Shown here: in pieces, positions 1-12,732 of the stretch
Numbering within the stretch: the first letter of the stretch is position 1
Layout: each line of letters begins with the position of its first letter
Assembly: GCA_963971305.1 (NCBI GenBank)
Contig: OZ020307.1
Span: forward strand, 11,049,501 to 11,113,500
Source: Arcuatula senhousia
Taxonomy: Eukaryota; Mollusca; Bivalvia; Mytilida; Mytilidae
DNA length: 64,000 nt
Direction of reading: 5' to 3'
Position numbers and translations under genes: made by a program
Notes under the pieces: generated by a model
What the model was told of the DNA's origin: nothing
The model's input: the letters and a program-made list of their open reading frames with translations, nothing else
Database searches by the model: none

Positions 1-229
1 TTATGACCATGATTACTATAAAACATCAAAGTTTTGCCCTTAGCTATATATATTTGGATTTCGTTTGGTTTCATGCATTTTGAATATCTTTTGAATTGTG
101 GATTTCCTTTATTTGGGTTCTAGTGCTGCTGATGAGGAATAATTTTCCGAAATGGCCATACAGCTCATAAAAAAATAATTGCAGTTGGAGTTAACATATG
201 TGTTGCTGTCTCATGTTCATTTACTCCAT
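1..229. other. AT-rich sequence, no gene seen
   Basis: Short AT-rich stretch without a convincing reading frame or RNA gene. It may be the decayed continuation of the Penelope-like fragment that begins just to its right on the minus strand. Confidence 0.4.
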
Positions 230-676
230 ATCCTTTCATAAATTAAAGATACGTTTATGTCTTTCATTAGTGTCCAACAGGTTCATAAACAGTAACTTTC
301 CATTCTTTTGATATTATCATTGCATTAATGAGGTATTGCAGTTTTCATCAAGCACAGCACTCGTTTTAAGGTAAGGTGTACTAATATTTGGGTTGTTGGT
401 GTCATGGTAAATATTTTTGATAATACGGACTTTAATGTTCAAGTAAGGGCCATGATAAGGTTGATCAAAGTAGTTATACAAAACCCGATAACCGTTCAAG
501 CAAGAACGCAAAGAGTGTTTGGTTTCACCGACACACAACAGTCCACACAAAGTACATCTTAACCACCGTAAATAGAATTTTACGGTAGAACAGTCCAGAG
601 AGTCGTAAGATATAGCTTGGTGTACTTCACCTGTGAAATTATCAGTATTTTCAAGAAATACATGTATAATAAGCAT
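230..676 (-). pseudogene. GIY-YIG endonuclease fragment of a Naiad-type Penelope-like element
   Basis: A minus-strand frame of 119 codons (676 to 317) carries a C-x2-C pair followed by a GLLCVGET core, which corresponds to the second half of a GIY-YIG nuclease motif, then a conserved stretch ending NNPNISTPY. After about residue 100 the frame breaks. A short downstream piece containing CNDNIK matches the start of the linker-reverse transcriptase frame at 17.2 kb. This order, nuclease before reverse transcriptase, is the permuted arrangement of Naiad-type Penelope-like elements, where the nuclease nicks target DNA for priming. Here the gene is a relic, with stops in the linker and no reverse transcriptase following. 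The family is assigned from recognised motifs and from continuity with the 17.2 kb copy. Confidence 0.65.
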
Positions 677-1309
677 ATCACAGGTTTTACAAGTTTATTT
701 GCTAACGGGCTTAGATCTACATAGTAGGTGAGATATTTGTTATGACACTTAGTTAGTTCAATAGAATATGATTTAATAATTTGAAATCAATCTAAAGATT
801 TTGAGTAGTAATTACCCTCTGACTAAACATTCGTTGATAGTTTCCTTTATGACATCCCTAGGAATAACACTGTCCTTTGCTGCTTTGTTTCAAAAGATGA
901 CCCGGCTAACGCCCTAACTGGTAAATAGTTCTCAATTTTTAACTCATCGTTAGAAAAAACTATCAGGGTCCAATGCCCTAGGGGCTAATTAACTTGACCA
1001 GCAATGACATTAGCTTGGTTGTGGTAATGAGTCGTGACTATTTCAGTTAGTTTTTGGTAGTTTTTTTATTGAGTTGATCGCCTCGTAATTTCTTTTGTGT
1101 CCCACAACCGTGTTGTGATTTGTGTTATCGGATCCTAAGATCCCAATGAAAAAGGAAGATTTGGCGCTACCAATTCTGGTTTTATTCACCATTTCTTTTT
1201 AAAATGCCTGTTCCAAATGAGGTCCATTGCAATTACCATTTCTGTGGTTAGTCTTAGCCTTGTTTTTCCCGTTCTTGGATAAACATGTATGAGATTGATC
1301 ATCCCAGCC
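677..1309. other. AT-rich sequence without recognisable gene
   Basis: No supported coding region, RNA gene or terminal repeat was found. The sequence just after it grades into the first copy of the ~5 kb dispersed repeat. Confidence 0.4.
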
Positions 1310-3085
1310 ATCGTCATGGACTGTAATTTGAGCATTAAAGCATTTTTGTCACGTAATATCAAGCTATGAAATGATTTTGTTATGATTCAAGAACTCAGTT
1401 TATCATTTCAATGCTTTATTCTTTCTTTCTTATATCATGCAATTTGAGTTGTCGTATTTGTCGGTCAAACAATGAGTTTGATTGTTAAAAGAGAAATCAT
1501 TCTAAGATAATTGTTCTCTTTGTTTGACATTTCGTTTGACATGAAACCAAAGAACAAAGATCATTAGGTACTGAAACTGTATAACACGCCTTCTTCGTTA
1601 TCATCCTTCATCAAATTTGAAAGCTTTGTCGAGTGCATTTAGTCTTTGTCAGAAAAGACACAATAATGTAAAGGGTTATAGATCAGACATTTAGTCCAAG
1701 AAACGTGTATTGCTGTTTGAGCAATATTTCTATTTTGACTTTTACTCTTCGGAAATATCACAATCGAAACGATCGAGTTTAAAAGGTTGAAATGCTTATT
1801 AACTTGTGTCTTGTCTCTGTTCTATTTGCATATTATCCGAAGTCAACGTTTAGAATGGCAAGCGCTTATGAAGTTTCTAAATAGTTATTTATTTTAATTC
1901 ATCAGAAACAATTTCGTGTTAAAAAAATGAGCGAAACAAATGAAGTAAGGACAAAACATGACAGACATACCATAGGAATTAAATATCGCCGTGTCTCTGA
2001 CTTGGTACAGTCATTTTAAAAGAAAATGGTGGAATGAACTAGATTTAACTGTAAGCCTCAACTTAAACTCAAGTCGAAACGAGGGGAAATACAGATGGTC
2101 TTTAAGAATAAGCATTCCCGGTTTCCACTTTTTTAATATTTTGCAAATCAATATTTAGCTCCTTTTATCGGTTTAACAGAAATTTGTGGCTGGAGACGGA
2201 CATCGGAATCATTATAAGACATACGTAAGCTGTTGATTTAAATGCATATAGGGCATTCCCCTTTCGTTTTTGATAACAACAATTTTTCTTTCCGATTTTT
2301 GTATGATTTGTTAAGTAAAATACATTTAGTTTTCTGTTGTGTTTCTCCGTTTTGAACAGCAGCCATATTGAATGTTTAAGCACAGTGTTATTGCCATAAA
2401 TAGTACATGTGAAAGCATTCCAAAAATAGCTGTGTTTGTGTAAAAAAATGGAAAAAGCCGGCAATGATTTAAATCGTATAGTGCTTAATTTAATCATGTT
2501 CGAAGTATTTTTGCGGGAAATTGCGTTCCACATGTTGGGTTTGATTAACAAATGCTATTTCTTATTAATGTTCATGCTCTATCGTAATCGGGCTTCGTTC
2601 TTATAGATTAAACTTCGCTTTGCAAGCGAAGGAAAATTGTTTTCTTGTAACCTGATTGTAATCTTTATTTTCTGTTAGATCGTTCAGATAGTTCATAAAG
2701 GTGATAACAAAATTACTGAAGTTGGAGAATCAATCTCAAATCTCCACACGGGAGACATACCGGAAAAAATGAAGACCGCAATGGTCCTGACTTTAAAAAA
2801 AATGTTGGGTTAAACCAGGTTTTAAAGCGCGCCAAATTCCACCTTCCATTTCGGTCTTTGGGTCCGGTAGTTACACAAAGCACAAAAAGGTTTATGAAGA
2901 CATATTAGGGATGCTAAGGTGATCATCTCAGTACAACAACCAGCCAAACACTAATCTAAGCTAGAACCAACCATTTCGTCTAAAATGATTATGATTTTTT
3001 CTGCCAGAGACTGATAAAGAAGAAAGATTTTTTTGGATCGTTTGAGACGTATTATCTTATCAACTTGGTCTAATAGTCTAATAGT
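1310..3085 (-). repeat. Copy 1 of a ~5 kb dispersed repeat, with a Penelope-like 3' end
   Basis: Blocks here recur in the same order and orientation at 5.1 and 12.7 kb, 22.2-23.6 kb and 28.5-29.1 kb. The block around 1,310-1,700 includes a catgaaaccaaagaa motif and a gaaagctttgtc motif. The part from about 2,680 to 3,085 matches the 3' untranslated region and the end of the reverse transcriptase frame of the copy at 14.5-17.2 kb (minus strand), but the coding part is truncated and decayed. A 128-codon open frame at 2,165-2,551 (-) shows no recognisable domain and is probably chance. Confidence 0.6.
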
Positions 3086-3580
3086 CGGTTAATGTGAGAC
3101 AAAACCAATTAACACGTCAATTAAAAATAAATGTATGACATTTTGTCAAAGAATAAGAATAATTAATTCAGTAACACAATAGTAATGCTGAAGAACTTGA
3201 CAAATTATAAATCAGAGATAAGCATTCATTCTCATATGTAGTAACATATTTTAGGGTTAGTGGTCCGACATTGAGCAATCATGGTCAAGACAATGGTTTA
3301 TATGGTGATTTTATATGATTCCAGTTAACCTTACTAGACATTCTGAAATGAACAATAAGTTTTCAATACCCTGTTGATTTATTTTGTTGTTACATGTATA
3401 TCATGTTTTATGTGTATATGCTTCTATCATCTTAGTTTGACTTTGGTAGTCTATAGAAACAATTTCTTGTAAATGTGATTGACTACTATCGATTTAATTG
3501 TTTCATGAAAAATCGGATAATTATGCAACAGTTTTACCAACTGTTTAAAGGCCATCTGCACATGTTATTTGTAATAATTG

Positions 3581-3975
3581 TTAAGTGCAGTTCTCTGTAA
3601 GAATCAGGCAAAATTTAAAAACTTTGAATCATGATTTTAAAAACACACGGTTTTGACAAAAAATTGTCATTCAAAATAGCCTTCTAATGAAGAAACAAAC
3701 ATTTGTTGTTGTGTCGAGTGTCAGAGGATGGAGAAAAAGTTCTGCTAAAATGATAGGAATTTAGTGTGACTAGATAGAGTTATCTCCCTTAGATTCTAAT
3801 TTTATATGCATTTCAACCAAAATATATCTCAAATTACTGACTGACTTTTAAAAAAAGTGCCATTGCATTTTTGTTACTTTTTAAGCATTTTGAACAGTAT
3901 TTTGAAGTCAAACTCCTGTGTTTTTTTTAATCATGATTCACCCATTGCCTGATTGTTACAGAGAATGGCACTTAA
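3581..3975. mobile_element. TTAA-flanked MITE (~387 bp)
   Basis: TTAA at 3,581-3,584 and 3,972-3,975 flanks imperfect terminal inverted repeats. The left end reads GTGCAGTTCTCTGTAAGAAT and the reverse complement of the right end reads GTGCCATTCTCTGTAACAAT; similarity continues inward to a shared AATCATGATT. There is no coding capacity, so this is a non-autonomous DNA transposon. TTAA target duplication is typical of piggyBac-type elements, but the end sequence alone does not prove the superfamily. Confidence 0.7.
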
Positions 3976-4860
3976 TCTTTATGAAAACAAATACATATTT
4001 CTGACCTATTTTTCCTTGACTTTTTATGTAATCGATAGGAAGATTTGATGTCAATGATCTTTTCAGGAAATTATTGTAATTGCTTTTTTATCCGCGATCA
4101 TTAAAGTAGTTGAGAAGCTAAAGCAATGTGATACTTGTTGATTTGAATAAGCAATGATTTCCTGAAGAAATTCAAATTATAGTTAAAGACATGAAATCAA
4201 TTTGATGAGAAAACTTCGTTTGATATCAAATGAAGCGAAAAGGAAATTATGTTTTAGATTTCCAGATTTTCATAAAATTATTATTATGATCGTACGTTGA
4301 AAAGCAAAATATCGAGAAGTGAATAGTAAGTGAGTATAATATTCCTTACAAGGGCATCAATTTTTGCGTAAGAAATGATTAAGAAATACAAAGCCTCACA
4401 TATGAAAAATTCAAGAATTTTATGAGAGAGAAGGGGAAAGAAGATTTTTCGAGGATATAGAAGGATGTTTTGCTGTATTTTGTTTTATCATAACGACTTC
4501 ATTTTTCATGTACCTGATACGATTATCTAATGATTGATATATCACAATTCAAGCACTGTATTATTGCAAAATATATTTACTAACATTATTTTCCGGATAT
4601 GGAGACAGAATAGCACCTTTGAAGAAATGGTCTACATACAAAAACAAAACAGAACATGAATAGAACATATCAAGGGAAAGTAATATTTAGTTTGGTCTTT
4701 TTAAATTGCCGCTTGTTTATATGGACTGTGTCGCGTACACTTTTTCCACATCTCATTATCTTCCATGAAAATATTTCAAGATATCGATATCATTTATTCT
4801 TGTTGTTCAAGCTTTGCTACATGTGTGTGATGTTGAGCTCATTTATACATTTCTGTTAAA
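3976..4860. other. AT-rich spacer, no gene seen
   Basis: A 67-codon open frame at 4,656-4,859 (+) is hydrophobic and AT-driven, with no recognisable domain. Nothing else is supported. Confidence 0.4.
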
Positions 4861-5396
4861 AATAAATGAAATTCGAATGTCTCATCCGTGTTTCTTGTTG
4901 AATTTATTCAGATTTTTATAATACTTTGCTCTTCCTGGAGCTAATAAAATCATATTTTTTAAATAACACTTTCTTTATCCAAATGTTCTCTGAAATCCCA
5001 GACAGAATTTTCAGACCAATTTAATAAGCAATTTTTTTTTGATAGGTTGACGGACCAAATCTATTTTTTTAAAGGAGAATGACATTAACAAACTTGATTT
5101 AATCTATTATACATGACAAATTGTCATGGACTATAATTTGGTCAGAAAACAAACACATTTGACACGTTATCTCCAGCTATGAAATTATTTTGTTATGATG
5201 CAAGGTAACAGTCACTCCATTACTTTCTTTTTCTTCTTTTTATATCATGCAATCTAAGTTTTTGTCGGTTAAGCGATGCGTTTTCTTGTAGTAAGAGATC
5301 TCTGCGCTTGACATTTTGTCTAGCATGAAACCAAAGAATGAAGATCATTGGGTTCTGACACTATATAAAATACTTTCTTCGTAATCATCGTTTATC
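4861..5396 (-). repeat. Copy 2 of the ~5 kb dispersed repeat, left part
   Basis: Matches the starts of copies at 18.8/22.2 kb and 28.0 kb (attcgaatgtctc, atgttct...cagacag and gacacgtta motifs). It is interrupted at the TATC at 5,393-5,396 and resumes after the TATC at 12,729-12,732. The two units between are therefore an insertion into this copy. Confidence 0.6.
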
Positions 5397-6698
5397 CAAG
5401 ATTCTTATGCTAACATACAACCAATAATATGTGACATCACTTGATTAATTTTCTGAAACTACATGTTTCCTTCCACTTGCCACAACAATCAGGTTCAACA
5501 TGCATATTTAAAAACCAAAAGTGTACTTTCCTAGAGGCAACAGATGCACATTTGCAGAACAACAATTTACTTTCAAGTATGTGACAGATGCACATTTATA
5601 TTTCATTGATGTGACAGATGCACATTTATATTTCAATGATGTGACAACTGCACATTTATATTCCACAAGTATTCTTTCAATGATGTGACAGATGCACATT
5701 TATATTTCATTGATTTGACAAATGCACATTTATATTCCACAAGTATTCTTTCAATGATGTGACAAATGCACATTTGTAGACCAAAAACTAGTCATCATTG
5801 ATATGATAGGTGCACATGTACAAGTTTCATGATTTTCAAGTTTTAGACTATTGCAAGGGGGCAATATTTATTGTGTAGACTTCCTAATTCATAAATAAAA
5901 CAAACTACTAATTGGTTTGGCGATAATTGGTCACAGCATTTTATATTAATAAATATATATAGATAGATTCACAAACAATGAACGCAGCTTGCGTTTTTAG
6001 ATGAACTGTCCGTATATTGCAGTTAGATGAGTGGAGCCGGCAGATTGCCTATTATGGCATCCACAGCTGGACAGTGTAGAAAAATTTAAATGCAATCAAT
6101 TTAGCACCACTGTGGGAACACAAGTGATGAAGGACCAAAACCCTTAACTTGACAAAAAGATGCAGCGATTATGCCAAAGCAGAGTCAATAATTCAACCAT
6201 AAATTCAAATTAAATAATTCGATCATAAATTCCATAATTAATGTCAATTAATAAATCCAAATTGAGTCAGCTCACTCCAATTGGCGATATTTTTCTTTTC
6301 CTCTTTAGCTACCATGATGTAAATTCCAAATTGATGGGACTGCGCCTGAAAAGAAAAGCAAACAACAACCCAAGCAGTATCTTGTTTATATTATATAAGC
6401 TCAAAACATTTCCTTATATTTTTCAGCACCTGAATGAAGGAACAAAGAAGCAAAGACACATTTAAATATTTTTCATGTTAATATTTAGGGAAGGGTAAGG
6501 GTGGGTTTTTACGTCTGTTCCATTCAGATTCTCGTCAAGAAAGACTCGATTTAAACAATTTGGCGCGAGCCAATCAAAACCCGTGAAAATACCTAATGAG
6601 GATTCATCCCATTACCGAACTCTTAACATAAGACAACAGGAAACCATAATGCACCATCACTTTGATAAATTAATTTAATCATAAGGCTTAAATTATAT
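5397..6698. mobile_element. Short unit of a tandem insertion (family Y), ~1.3 kb
   Basis: This unit begins CAAGATTCTTATGC and ends GGCTTAAATTATAT, with TATC on each side. Its first ~780 bp are repeated in the next unit at an offset of 1,306 bp, apparently without difference. Its last ~195 bp (6,505-6,698) recur at the end of the next unit, 6,030 bp further on. Only about 326 bp in the middle are private. It looks like an internally deleted derivative of the longer unit. No transposase is present. The element class is unknown; the head-to-tail arrangement recalls Helitron-like or circular-intermediate elements. Confidence 0.65.
5575..5790. repeat. Degenerate ~30 bp minisatellite in the short unit
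   Basis: About six or seven units built on gatgtgacagatgcacattt follow one another, with some spacer variants. The same array recurs at 6,881-7,096 because the surrounding block is duplicated. The small open frame across it is a by-product of the repeat. Confidence 0.75.
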
Positions 6699-6880
6699 TA
6701 TCCAAGATTCTTATGCTAACATACAACCAATAATATGTGACATCACTTGATTAATTTTCTGAAACTACATGTTTCCTTCCACTTGCCACAACAATCAGGT
6801 TCAACATGCATATTTAAAAACCAAAAGTGTACTTTCCTAGAGGCAACAGATGCACATTTGCAGAACAACAATTTACTTTC

Positions 6881-7096
6881 AAGTATGTGACAGATGCACA
6901 TTTATATTTCATTGATGTGACAGATGCACATTTATATTTCAATGATGTGACAACTGCACATTTATATTCCACAAGTATTCTTTCAATGATGTGACAGATG
7001 CACATTTATATTTCATTGATTTGACAAATGCACATTTATATTCCACAAGTATTCTTTCAATGATGTGACAAATGCACATTTGTAGACCAAAAACTA
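6881..7096. repeat. Second copy of the ~30 bp minisatellite
   Basis: Same array as at 5,575-5,790, carried within the duplicated ~780 bp block; the two arrays appear identical by eye. Confidence 0.75.
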
Positions 7097-9117
7097 GTCA
7101 TCATTGATATGATAGGTGCACATGTACAAGTTTCATGATTTTCAAGTTTTAGACTATTGCAAGGGGGCAATATTTATTGTGTAGACTTCCTAATTCATAA
7201 ATAAAACAAACTACTAATTGGTTTGGCGATAATTGGTCACAGCATTTTATATTAATAAATATATATAGATAGATTCACAAACAATGAACGCAGCTTGCGT
7301 TTTTAGATGAACTGTCCGTATATTGCAGTTAGATGAGTGGAGCCGGCAGATTGCCTATTATGGCATCCACAGCTGGACAGTGTAGAAAAATTTAAATGCA
7401 ATCAATTTAGCACCACTGTGGGAACACAAGTGATGAAGGACCAAAACCCTTAACTTGACAAAAAGATGCAGCGATTATGCCAAATTGGCAGGCAAAAATG
7501 TTCAACATTTTTGCCTGTCAACCGCCATCACAATGGGGGATCGCTGCATTACTGTGACCAAACCCAAACCCAAAATATATAACAGTAAATAACAATTTGC
7601 AATATTAAAGGTAGAAAAATGTATTACTGACTTTACTGAAAGTATGTAATATTATCTTGGGTGATTTATATCAAATGTCTATCTAGTGAAATCTTACAAA
7701 AAAGAAATGTTTCATTGATATACAAGTCGCAACACAATCAATCTTTTATTTCCATGGCATGTCAGAATCTAAGAACTTACCTTGAATAACTATTACAAAA
7801 AAATGTGCCTTATTTACTGGTGAATTTCAATTATTAAATATATAATGAACAGTCAAGAGAGATGGAAGAGAAAGCCTTAATAGTTGACCTTAACTGTATC
7901 AATTTTAGTAATGCATATATGTGTACTAAAGTGACATGATAACTCCTCACTTCGACATACATGTACATTTTTAATGGAAAATTCACTGCTTATGTGTATA
8001 TGCTTTATATGTGAACATGTTAAAGTTTGCTAAGTATGTGTGTTTAAATGTGTCTGATTAAGTAACGTACATACGACTTATTGACATGAATTATAAGGTG
8101 ATATATATGGTTTTCTCAAGTGACTTCTCATGCATGTTTGATGACAAAGTCCATGTACTTACTGTTTATGTTTTAGTGACCAGACAAGAATTAATTCTCA
8201 TCAATATTTGCTAAAGTTATCACTCAAGCATTCACCTGCCTGAATGTGTTTGTTAAAGTGAATACAATAACATACATGTAGTTGCATTCTTATAATGCCA
8301 TTTCAATTTAAAATGTAAGTGTTTAATGACATGAAAGTTTCTCTTGTATCGAAACATGTAGATATGTATTATGTACATGTATTTTATGCTGTCAACATTT
8401 TCACTAATATTACTTAAAATTTTCAATAAGAAAGTCATTCAATCCATTTGAGAAAAATAAAAAAATAAATAAAAAAACAGGAATTTTTCAATGACTGAAA
8501 CCCAGTTCCAACATGAACATGTAAAATAATGATCTTTATTACACAAATTGCACCTCAGAATGTTTTCCAATATTTCAGAGGTTAAAATGTACAAATGTGG
8601 GTCATTTTTCCAACATCTTAATGTTTATGTTCCTTAAAATTTTAAAAAGAAGATAATGACATTTTCTTATTCTTAAACAAAAACTAACTTGCAACTCCTC
8701 TTTGTATGTAAAATGAGAAGGTTATTGTCAGGTGAACTGAAAAGATGTGAGCACAAGCAGAAACTGTACCTGAGCAATGTGTATGTGTTTAACTGTGTAT
8801 TCATGCATGTAAATATATTGGTCATCATCATACATGTACACATAATCCATATATACCTTGAATGCCCAATGTAAAAGGTCCCTTGTGAGCATATGCAAGA
8901 AATTCATGTACATATCTCGTATATGTGCATTTTGTGTGTGTATGTTTGTTTTTGGGTAAAAAATCTTGTCAATGATATATCTGCCATTATAAGAAAATAA
9001 ACTGGTTGTGTATGTTTGACTGGTTGTAATATATAATTATGAGTTCAATATATAACTTATTCAAAAACCATAGATAAACAAAATCAGGACTTGATACATA
9101 GTAACAACAGAGTATGT

Positions 9118-9990
9118 CTCATCATAATTCATTACTTGAGTGCCCAATGTGACAAGTTTCATGTGAGCATATATGTATGCAATAAATTGTAAAAGAACAA
9201 TATGTATGTGTACAATAATGTGTGTGTAACTGTGAATGTTTAAACATAACCAATGCTTCAGAGCAAATTAGAGTGTAAGAAGTTTCATGTGAGCATACCG
9301 TATGTAGGAAATTGGGCATGAATAATTCATGCATTTGTGTGTATGTCTCATCATTATCCATTACTCCAAACTCAAGTGTAACAAGTAAATTCAAATGACC
9401 AAATGCAAGAAATTGTACATGAATGATCCAAGCATATGTGAGTTGTTTGTGTATGTCACATCATAATCCATTACTTGAAAGCAAGTAACAAGTAACAAAT
9501 TTCATGTCAGCATATTCAAGAAATATTACATGAATAATTCATGCATGTGTGAAAGTGTGTGTGCGTGTATGTCTCATCATAATCCATTACTTGAGAGCCC
9601 AGTGTAACAAGTTTCATGTGACCATATGCAAGAATTTGTAAATGGATACCTAATGCATGTGTGGGGATTGTGTGTGTGTGTGTTATCATAAACAATAACT
9701 TGGGAGCCAAGTGTACAAAGTTTCATGTGACCGTATGCAAGAAATTGTACATGAATGATTCATGCATGTGTGCGAGGTGTGTGTGTGTGTTTTATTATAA
9801 CCAAACTTGGGAGCCCAGTGTAACAAGTTTCATTTCATGTGAACATATGCAAGTAATTGTACAACACACTTCATGTATGTGTGTGAATGTCTCATTATAA
9901 TCCTTACTTGAGTGACAAGTGCAGCAAGTTTCAATCAAGCATTTCCAAGAAATTGTACATGAGTAATGTGCATTTTAAGTATGTATGCAT
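9118..9990. repeat. Minisatellite, ~110-118 bp unit, about eight copies
   Basis: Repeating landmarks in constant order are catcataatccattacttg, acaagtttcatgtgac, tgcaagaaattgtacatgaa and a (gt)n tail. They recur near 9,120, 9,350, 9,460, 9,575, 9,685, 9,795 and 9,895. Fainter copies extend back to about 8,780. Frames running through it are translations of the repeat. Confidence 0.8.
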
Positions 9991-12534
9991 GTTGCATCTA
10001 TAAAAAAAAAAAAAAAAAGTTTAATGCGTACAGATTTTTGGCCTAATGCCTTTATGACCAAGAAATATGTCCTATATCTAATTTGGTCACTGCCAATGCA
10101 AGAATAGTTTATGTGCATATTTATAAATGTGCGTGTTTAATTTCATTTTTTTGTAATGCTTCATACATGTATTTGTATTCCTATGGTATAGATATTCCTG
10201 ATAAAATGCCCCAAAAATAAAAAAAAATAATAATGGACTTATTTCTATAAAAGCTAGAAGTTTAATCATTACAGTATGCAAATGTGATGTGATTGTATCT
10301 GTGACTCATCATTCCATTGTTCAAGGATGACTGCTGTCAATTTGAAAAATTTAAATTAAAAAATAGACGGCATGCTGTGTATGCAAAATATACTAACTTG
10401 AAATATGTTTTTGATAATGTAACATTTGCTATTCAAATTAAAATTAGCATGTGTACAGCCTCATTTTTCCCCCTCTTTCGTATAAATTTCCTAATCTATG
10501 TCCTAGATAATTAATTCCTAATCCCTGTCCTAGATAATGATAATTTTTAAGTAAATTTAATTTGAAGATAAATCGAAGTTTCATTTAGACTTCTACCCTT
10601 AAGCTTGTTTTTTTTTGGTCTTATTTTCTAAGTAAACTGGTATTTTGAACCAATAACATTACCTTTTGCCCTTTTTAATATTGCTCAATGAGTTAGGATT
10701 ACTGACTGGTGCAACTTCTTCCTGTTAGGTCTTTCAATTACAGCTTTGGATGTGTGGCTGAAACTCAGAATCAAACAAATGAATGATGTGAAGGTCTTAT
10801 TTATTTCACTAAAAATTATTATTATTTATTTTTTTTTTTCTTTAATTAAATCTAAGTTTTGGCTTCAACCAACTATATTAACTGTGTGTGTTTATAATTG
10901 AATCGTGGCAAGCTGTAGGAATAAACGATAATTAATTTCTACATGTAGGTTAACTTTGTTATTGATTTAATAGAATAATAATAAAGGTGTTTTTTTTTTT
11001 TCCACTTAAACCACAGATCTCAAAGCAAATCTGTTAACAACCCTTGTGAAAATCTTGGTCTATTTATGAACAGAATATTTGATAGCCGAACCCTCAATAT
11101 GCTATACACAAAAACTATAAGTTAACAGACAGTGTACTAAGTAACTACTCTCTTAACGGACAGATGATTGATTATCCATACATACCTTCACAAAGAATTA
11201 TTTAATTAATAGACCCAACATGACCATTGCAAAGTAAAAATTATCATTAGATTAGTACTTTTCTTTGATAACAACCTTTTAAGTGATTGTAAAGATTGTT
11301 TATCTACATGAACATTTCTATGCCTACATGTTTTTTTCTTTGTGAATTAAACATTTTCATTGACATTTCATCTTAAAAGAAAATGTGATTTTAAAAGTTA
11401 ATCTTTCGTGCCTTTGAATGTCTATTAAACTGCATACTATTTAGTATTACTATATTTAAATTTCAATGTGTTAACTGAAATACATTTGAGTAAAATGCTT
11501 CTTACATGTATCAAATTTGCCTTGTCAAAATGTTATATAATATTTAGTTATGTTTTATACATAAAATAAACAGGATTTGATTCAAAACATTACCTTAAAA
11601 TCATTATTTTGTGTTCCCTGGTTAACAAGGAAACTGTCACTGATGTTGGACTTGTATAAGCCAGAGTACTCTTCTCAGTGAGATAAAATTAGATCCATAG
11701 GCATTCTCTGAATTTGGCAATGTCGAAATAAACTTGTGGTGGCCAGATTTGTGAAAATTCGTCAATCCTGCTCCATCCACCTGTTTCGACCATATAATCG
11801 ATCTGTCATCTTTCTTACCAACCTTCTAAACTGACAGGCCCTTGTGGAAATATTTATTCATAATTAGATCTGGATTAAATTTAAACAATTTAAAAATGTG
11901 TGCCTGTCATTTTGCACCTGGTAATAAATGCATTTCATCGCCTAAATGTATGTAAATGAACCGTGTACAAGCATTCATATTAAACATACATTTGTGTAAA
12001 TTAAAAGACACAACTCAAACAATCCCACTTATTGACCCCATTTTTGTTGGTATGCTGTGACCGATATTTCCCACACTAGTCTAACCTAACGTAGCATGAT
12101 AAACTGTAAAATCTTCGAGACAAAATTGTCTGTAAATTTATGTAATTGCTGATTATCGTTCAATGCTAGCATGTGCCACTGCTGACTGCACCCTGACACT
12201 GACAGGTGAAATGCCATGTTAATGTTTTACTTTAGTTTTGTTGTAACAAAATAGGGGGAGACTTGTACATTAATAACTAAATGTATATAAGCAAAAACAA
12301 TCAAGTTGTAAATTATGCATTGTTTATGAAACGGCTCGGTGTTTTTAAACACGTGGATGTCATACATGTACTTGTAACCTACGAGGGTGATTTTTCTTTT
12401 TTCATGTATTATTTCACAACGTTCAATTCAAAATTGTTGTTCGAGTAAAGTAGATCGTAGTATGTGATTTTAACTCTAAATTGACTCCCTGACAATGATA
12501 TTATATGTTATTTCATCCACCAATTCCTCTCATT

Positions 12535-12732
12535 GTTTTTACGTCTGTTCCATTCAGATTCTCGTCAAGAAAGACTCGATTTAAACAATTTGGCGCGAGC
12601 CAATCAAAACCCGTGAAAATACCTAATGAGGATTCATCCCATTACCGAACTCTTAACATAAGACAACAGGAAACCATAATGCACCATCACTTTGATAAAT
12701 TAATTTAATCATAAGGCTTAAATTATATTATC
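12535..12732. repeat. Second copy of the ~195 bp right-end block
   Basis: Identical by eye to 6,505-6,702, from gtttttacgtctgttccatt to aattatattatc. It marks the right end of the long family Y unit. Confidence 0.8.

Larger units (their letters stand above)
6703..12728. mobile_element. Long unit of the tandem insertion (family Y), ~6.0 kb
   Basis: The unit shares both ends with the short unit before it: ~780 bp at the left (6,703-7,484) and ~195 bp at the right (12,535-12,728). TATC at 6,699-6,702 and 12,729-12,732 flanks it, and beyond the right TATC the interrupted dispersed repeat resumes. Internally it holds a short inverted repeat around ttggcaggcaaaaatg at about 7,484-7,520, a ~110 bp minisatellite and long AT-rich stretches. 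Open frames inside are all under 95 codons with no recognised domain, so it appears non-autonomous or decayed. Confidence 0.6.

Noticed and set aside
5575..7096. Regular ~30 bp repeats with spacers, superficially CRISPR-like
   Set aside because: Repeat and spacer are not distinct, units vary, there are no cas genes, and the context is eukaryotic; it is a minisatellite.
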